From contig NZ_JACHLU010000005.1 in the NCBI RefSeq assembly GCF_014204625.1, positions 186,001 through 250,000 on the forward strand: a stretch of DNA of 64,000 nt. Reading direction: 5' to 3'. The translations under genes and the position numbers were made by a program. This DNA is from Gillisella vitis (lineage in GTDB: Bacteria > Pseudomonadota > Alphaproteobacteria > Rhizobiales > Rhizobiaceae). Below the pieces are notes generated by a model. The model searched no databases and had not been told where the DNA came from. It saw only the letters and a program-made list of their open reading frames with translations. Within the stretch, counting starts at the first letter, position 1, and every line of letters begins with the position of its first letter. Positions 63,174 to 64,000 of this stretch are shown piece after piece.

Positions 63174-64000
63174 ATGCCCCGTCTTTTTTGGAAATTCTTC
63201 ATAATCGTCTGGCTGGCCATGACATTGACAACAATGCTGGGCGTGTCCATTGCGTGGCTCAACACCCCGCAATTTCCCGGAGCGATGCAATTTGAGCGCA
63301 ACAGAAAGCTGATTGTCGCCTTGTTGACAGAGAGGTTGAGCCATCAGGACGGCCTTCAGTCGGAAGACGTCCTCAAGAATGCTCTGCCTGAAGTGCCCGA
63401 TGCCAAGCTTGATCTTATACCAGCAACAACAGGCAGTGGATGTGGGGCAGGCACAGACCTGCGTACACTTATCATACCCTATGCTGATCGCTGTTACCGT
63501 GTGATTTTACCGCCTCCGCCAGCGTGGTCACTACGCCATAACTGGCATTTCCTGCTTCCGTGGATCACCGCCGTGGTTGCCAGTCTGTTTTCGGCATTTG
63601 TGCTTGGAAAATATCTGATCACGCCGGTAAACCGTCTCCGTAAAGGGTTGAGAGCGCTGGCAGAAGGGCATTTCGACATTCGCATCCATGATGCAGTGCA
63701 AAACCGCAATGACGAAATTGCGGTTCTGACCAAGGATTTTGACATCAGCGCATCGAGATTGCAGGAATTGCATGACAGTCGCCAACGGCTCTTTCATGAT
63801 ATTTCCCACGAGTTGCGCTCACCCTTGTCCCGTTTGCAAGCTGTCATCGGTATCCTGCGCAAAAATCCGGGCCGCTTGCCGGGCCTGCTGGATCGGATGG
63901 ACAGAGAGATTGAGCGGCTGGACGGCTTGGTGGGCGAGGTTCTGACACTGGCGCGGCTTTCATCCACCAGCGAGAATGGGGATGAAAAGCAGGTCATCGA
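63174..64000 (+). CDS. Sensor histidine kinase, CpxA-like, N-terminal part
   Basis: 275 codons are visible from ATG 63174 and the frame runs off the window end. First membrane helix FFIIVWLAMTLTTMLGVSIA, a periplasmic sensor region (about 31-125), second helix around 128-148 (WITAVVASLFSAFVLG). A HAMP domain starting YLITPVNRLRKGLRALAEGH follows. The dimerisation box DISHELRSPLSRLQA has the phospho-His at 212. DISHELRSPLSRL is typical of CpxA-type kinases. The ATP-binding domain lies beyond the edge. It forms a two-component pair with the preceding gene, probably sensing envelope conditions. Confidence 0.92.
   Translation, partial: MPRLFWKFFIIVWLAMTLTTMLGVSIAWLNTPQFPGAMQFERNRKLIVALLTERLSHQDGLQSEDVLKNALPEVPDAKLDLIPATTGSGCGAGTDLRTLIIPYADRCYRVILPPPPAWSLRHNWHFLLPWITAVVASLFSAFVLGKYLITPVNRLRKGLRALAEGHFDIRIHDAVQNRNDEIAVLTKDFDISASRLQELHDSRQRLFHDISHELRSPLSRLQAVIGILRKNPGRLPGLLDRMDREIERLDGLVGEVLTLARLSSTSENGDEKQVI

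Overview
The window looks like a chromosomal or chromid segment of a Rhizobiaceae-type alphaproteobacterium (Agrobacterium/Rhizobium relatives). The reasons are a lacEFGZK-type lactose operon in the order known from Agrobacterium radiobacter, a close homologue of the Ti-plasmid/chromosomal ornithine cyclodeaminase, a PhrB-type iron-sulfur (6-4) photolyase, a fused SecDF, many ABC importers with their own regulators, and several copies of a dispersed intergenic palindromic repeat. This assignment is inferred from gene content only. I saw no insertion sequence, prophage, CRISPR array or rRNA.

Layout. 1-1.5 kb: the end of cydA, then cydB and cydX (cytochrome bd oxidase), closed by a hairpin terminator. 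1.5-5.5 kb: two tandem, diverged aldehyde dehydrogenases, divergent from an AraC regulator. 5.5-13.1 kb: lacI-lacE-lacF-lacG-lacZ-lacK with two candidate operators. 13.2-16 kb: ornithine cyclodeaminase with a divergent Lrp regulator, then a second LacI regulator. 16.1-21.2 kb: a UgpBAEC-like importer led by a metallophosphoesterase, with a candidate PHO box upstream. 21.3-21.8 kb: two tiny ORFs in one frame. 22-27.8 kb: a LysR regulator with two HTH domains coupled to a DUF1932 dehydrogenase-like gene; divergent from these, a gallate-type lower pathway (galB, galC, galD) whose ring-cleavage gene encodes a type I (VOC) extradiol dioxygenase. 27.7-37.8 kb: an oligopeptide-type ABC importer with a fused double ATPase, a class III aminotransferase, a two-domain GNAT, a HAD hydrolase and an amine-oxidase-like flavoprotein. 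38.1-41.2 kb: two overlapping photolyase/cryptochrome genes.

41.2-57.7 kb is the centrepiece: a complete nicotinate catabolic island of the maleamate pathway. nicA-nicB (2Fe-2S subunit plus a molybdopterin/tri-haem cytochrome c fusion) oxidise nicotinate to 6-hydroxynicotinate, and NicC makes 2,5-dihydroxypyridine. NicX opens the ring to N-formylmaleamate, NicD gives maleamate, NicF maleate and NicE fumarate. MarR (nicR) and TetR (nicS) regulators sit between the two arms. The catabolic operon continues without a break of strand into a branched-chain-amino-acid-type ABC importer (with a fused LivHM permease) and two molybdenum-cofactor genes (XdhC-like and MocA-like). A self-contained unit of uptake, catabolism and cofactor maturation is inferred.

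57.7-64 kb returns to core genes: tRNA-Ser(UGA) with flanking repeats that resemble integrase arm sites, a YoaK/DUF1275 membrane protein, secDF, and a CpxR/CpxA-like two-component system whose kinase runs off the window end.
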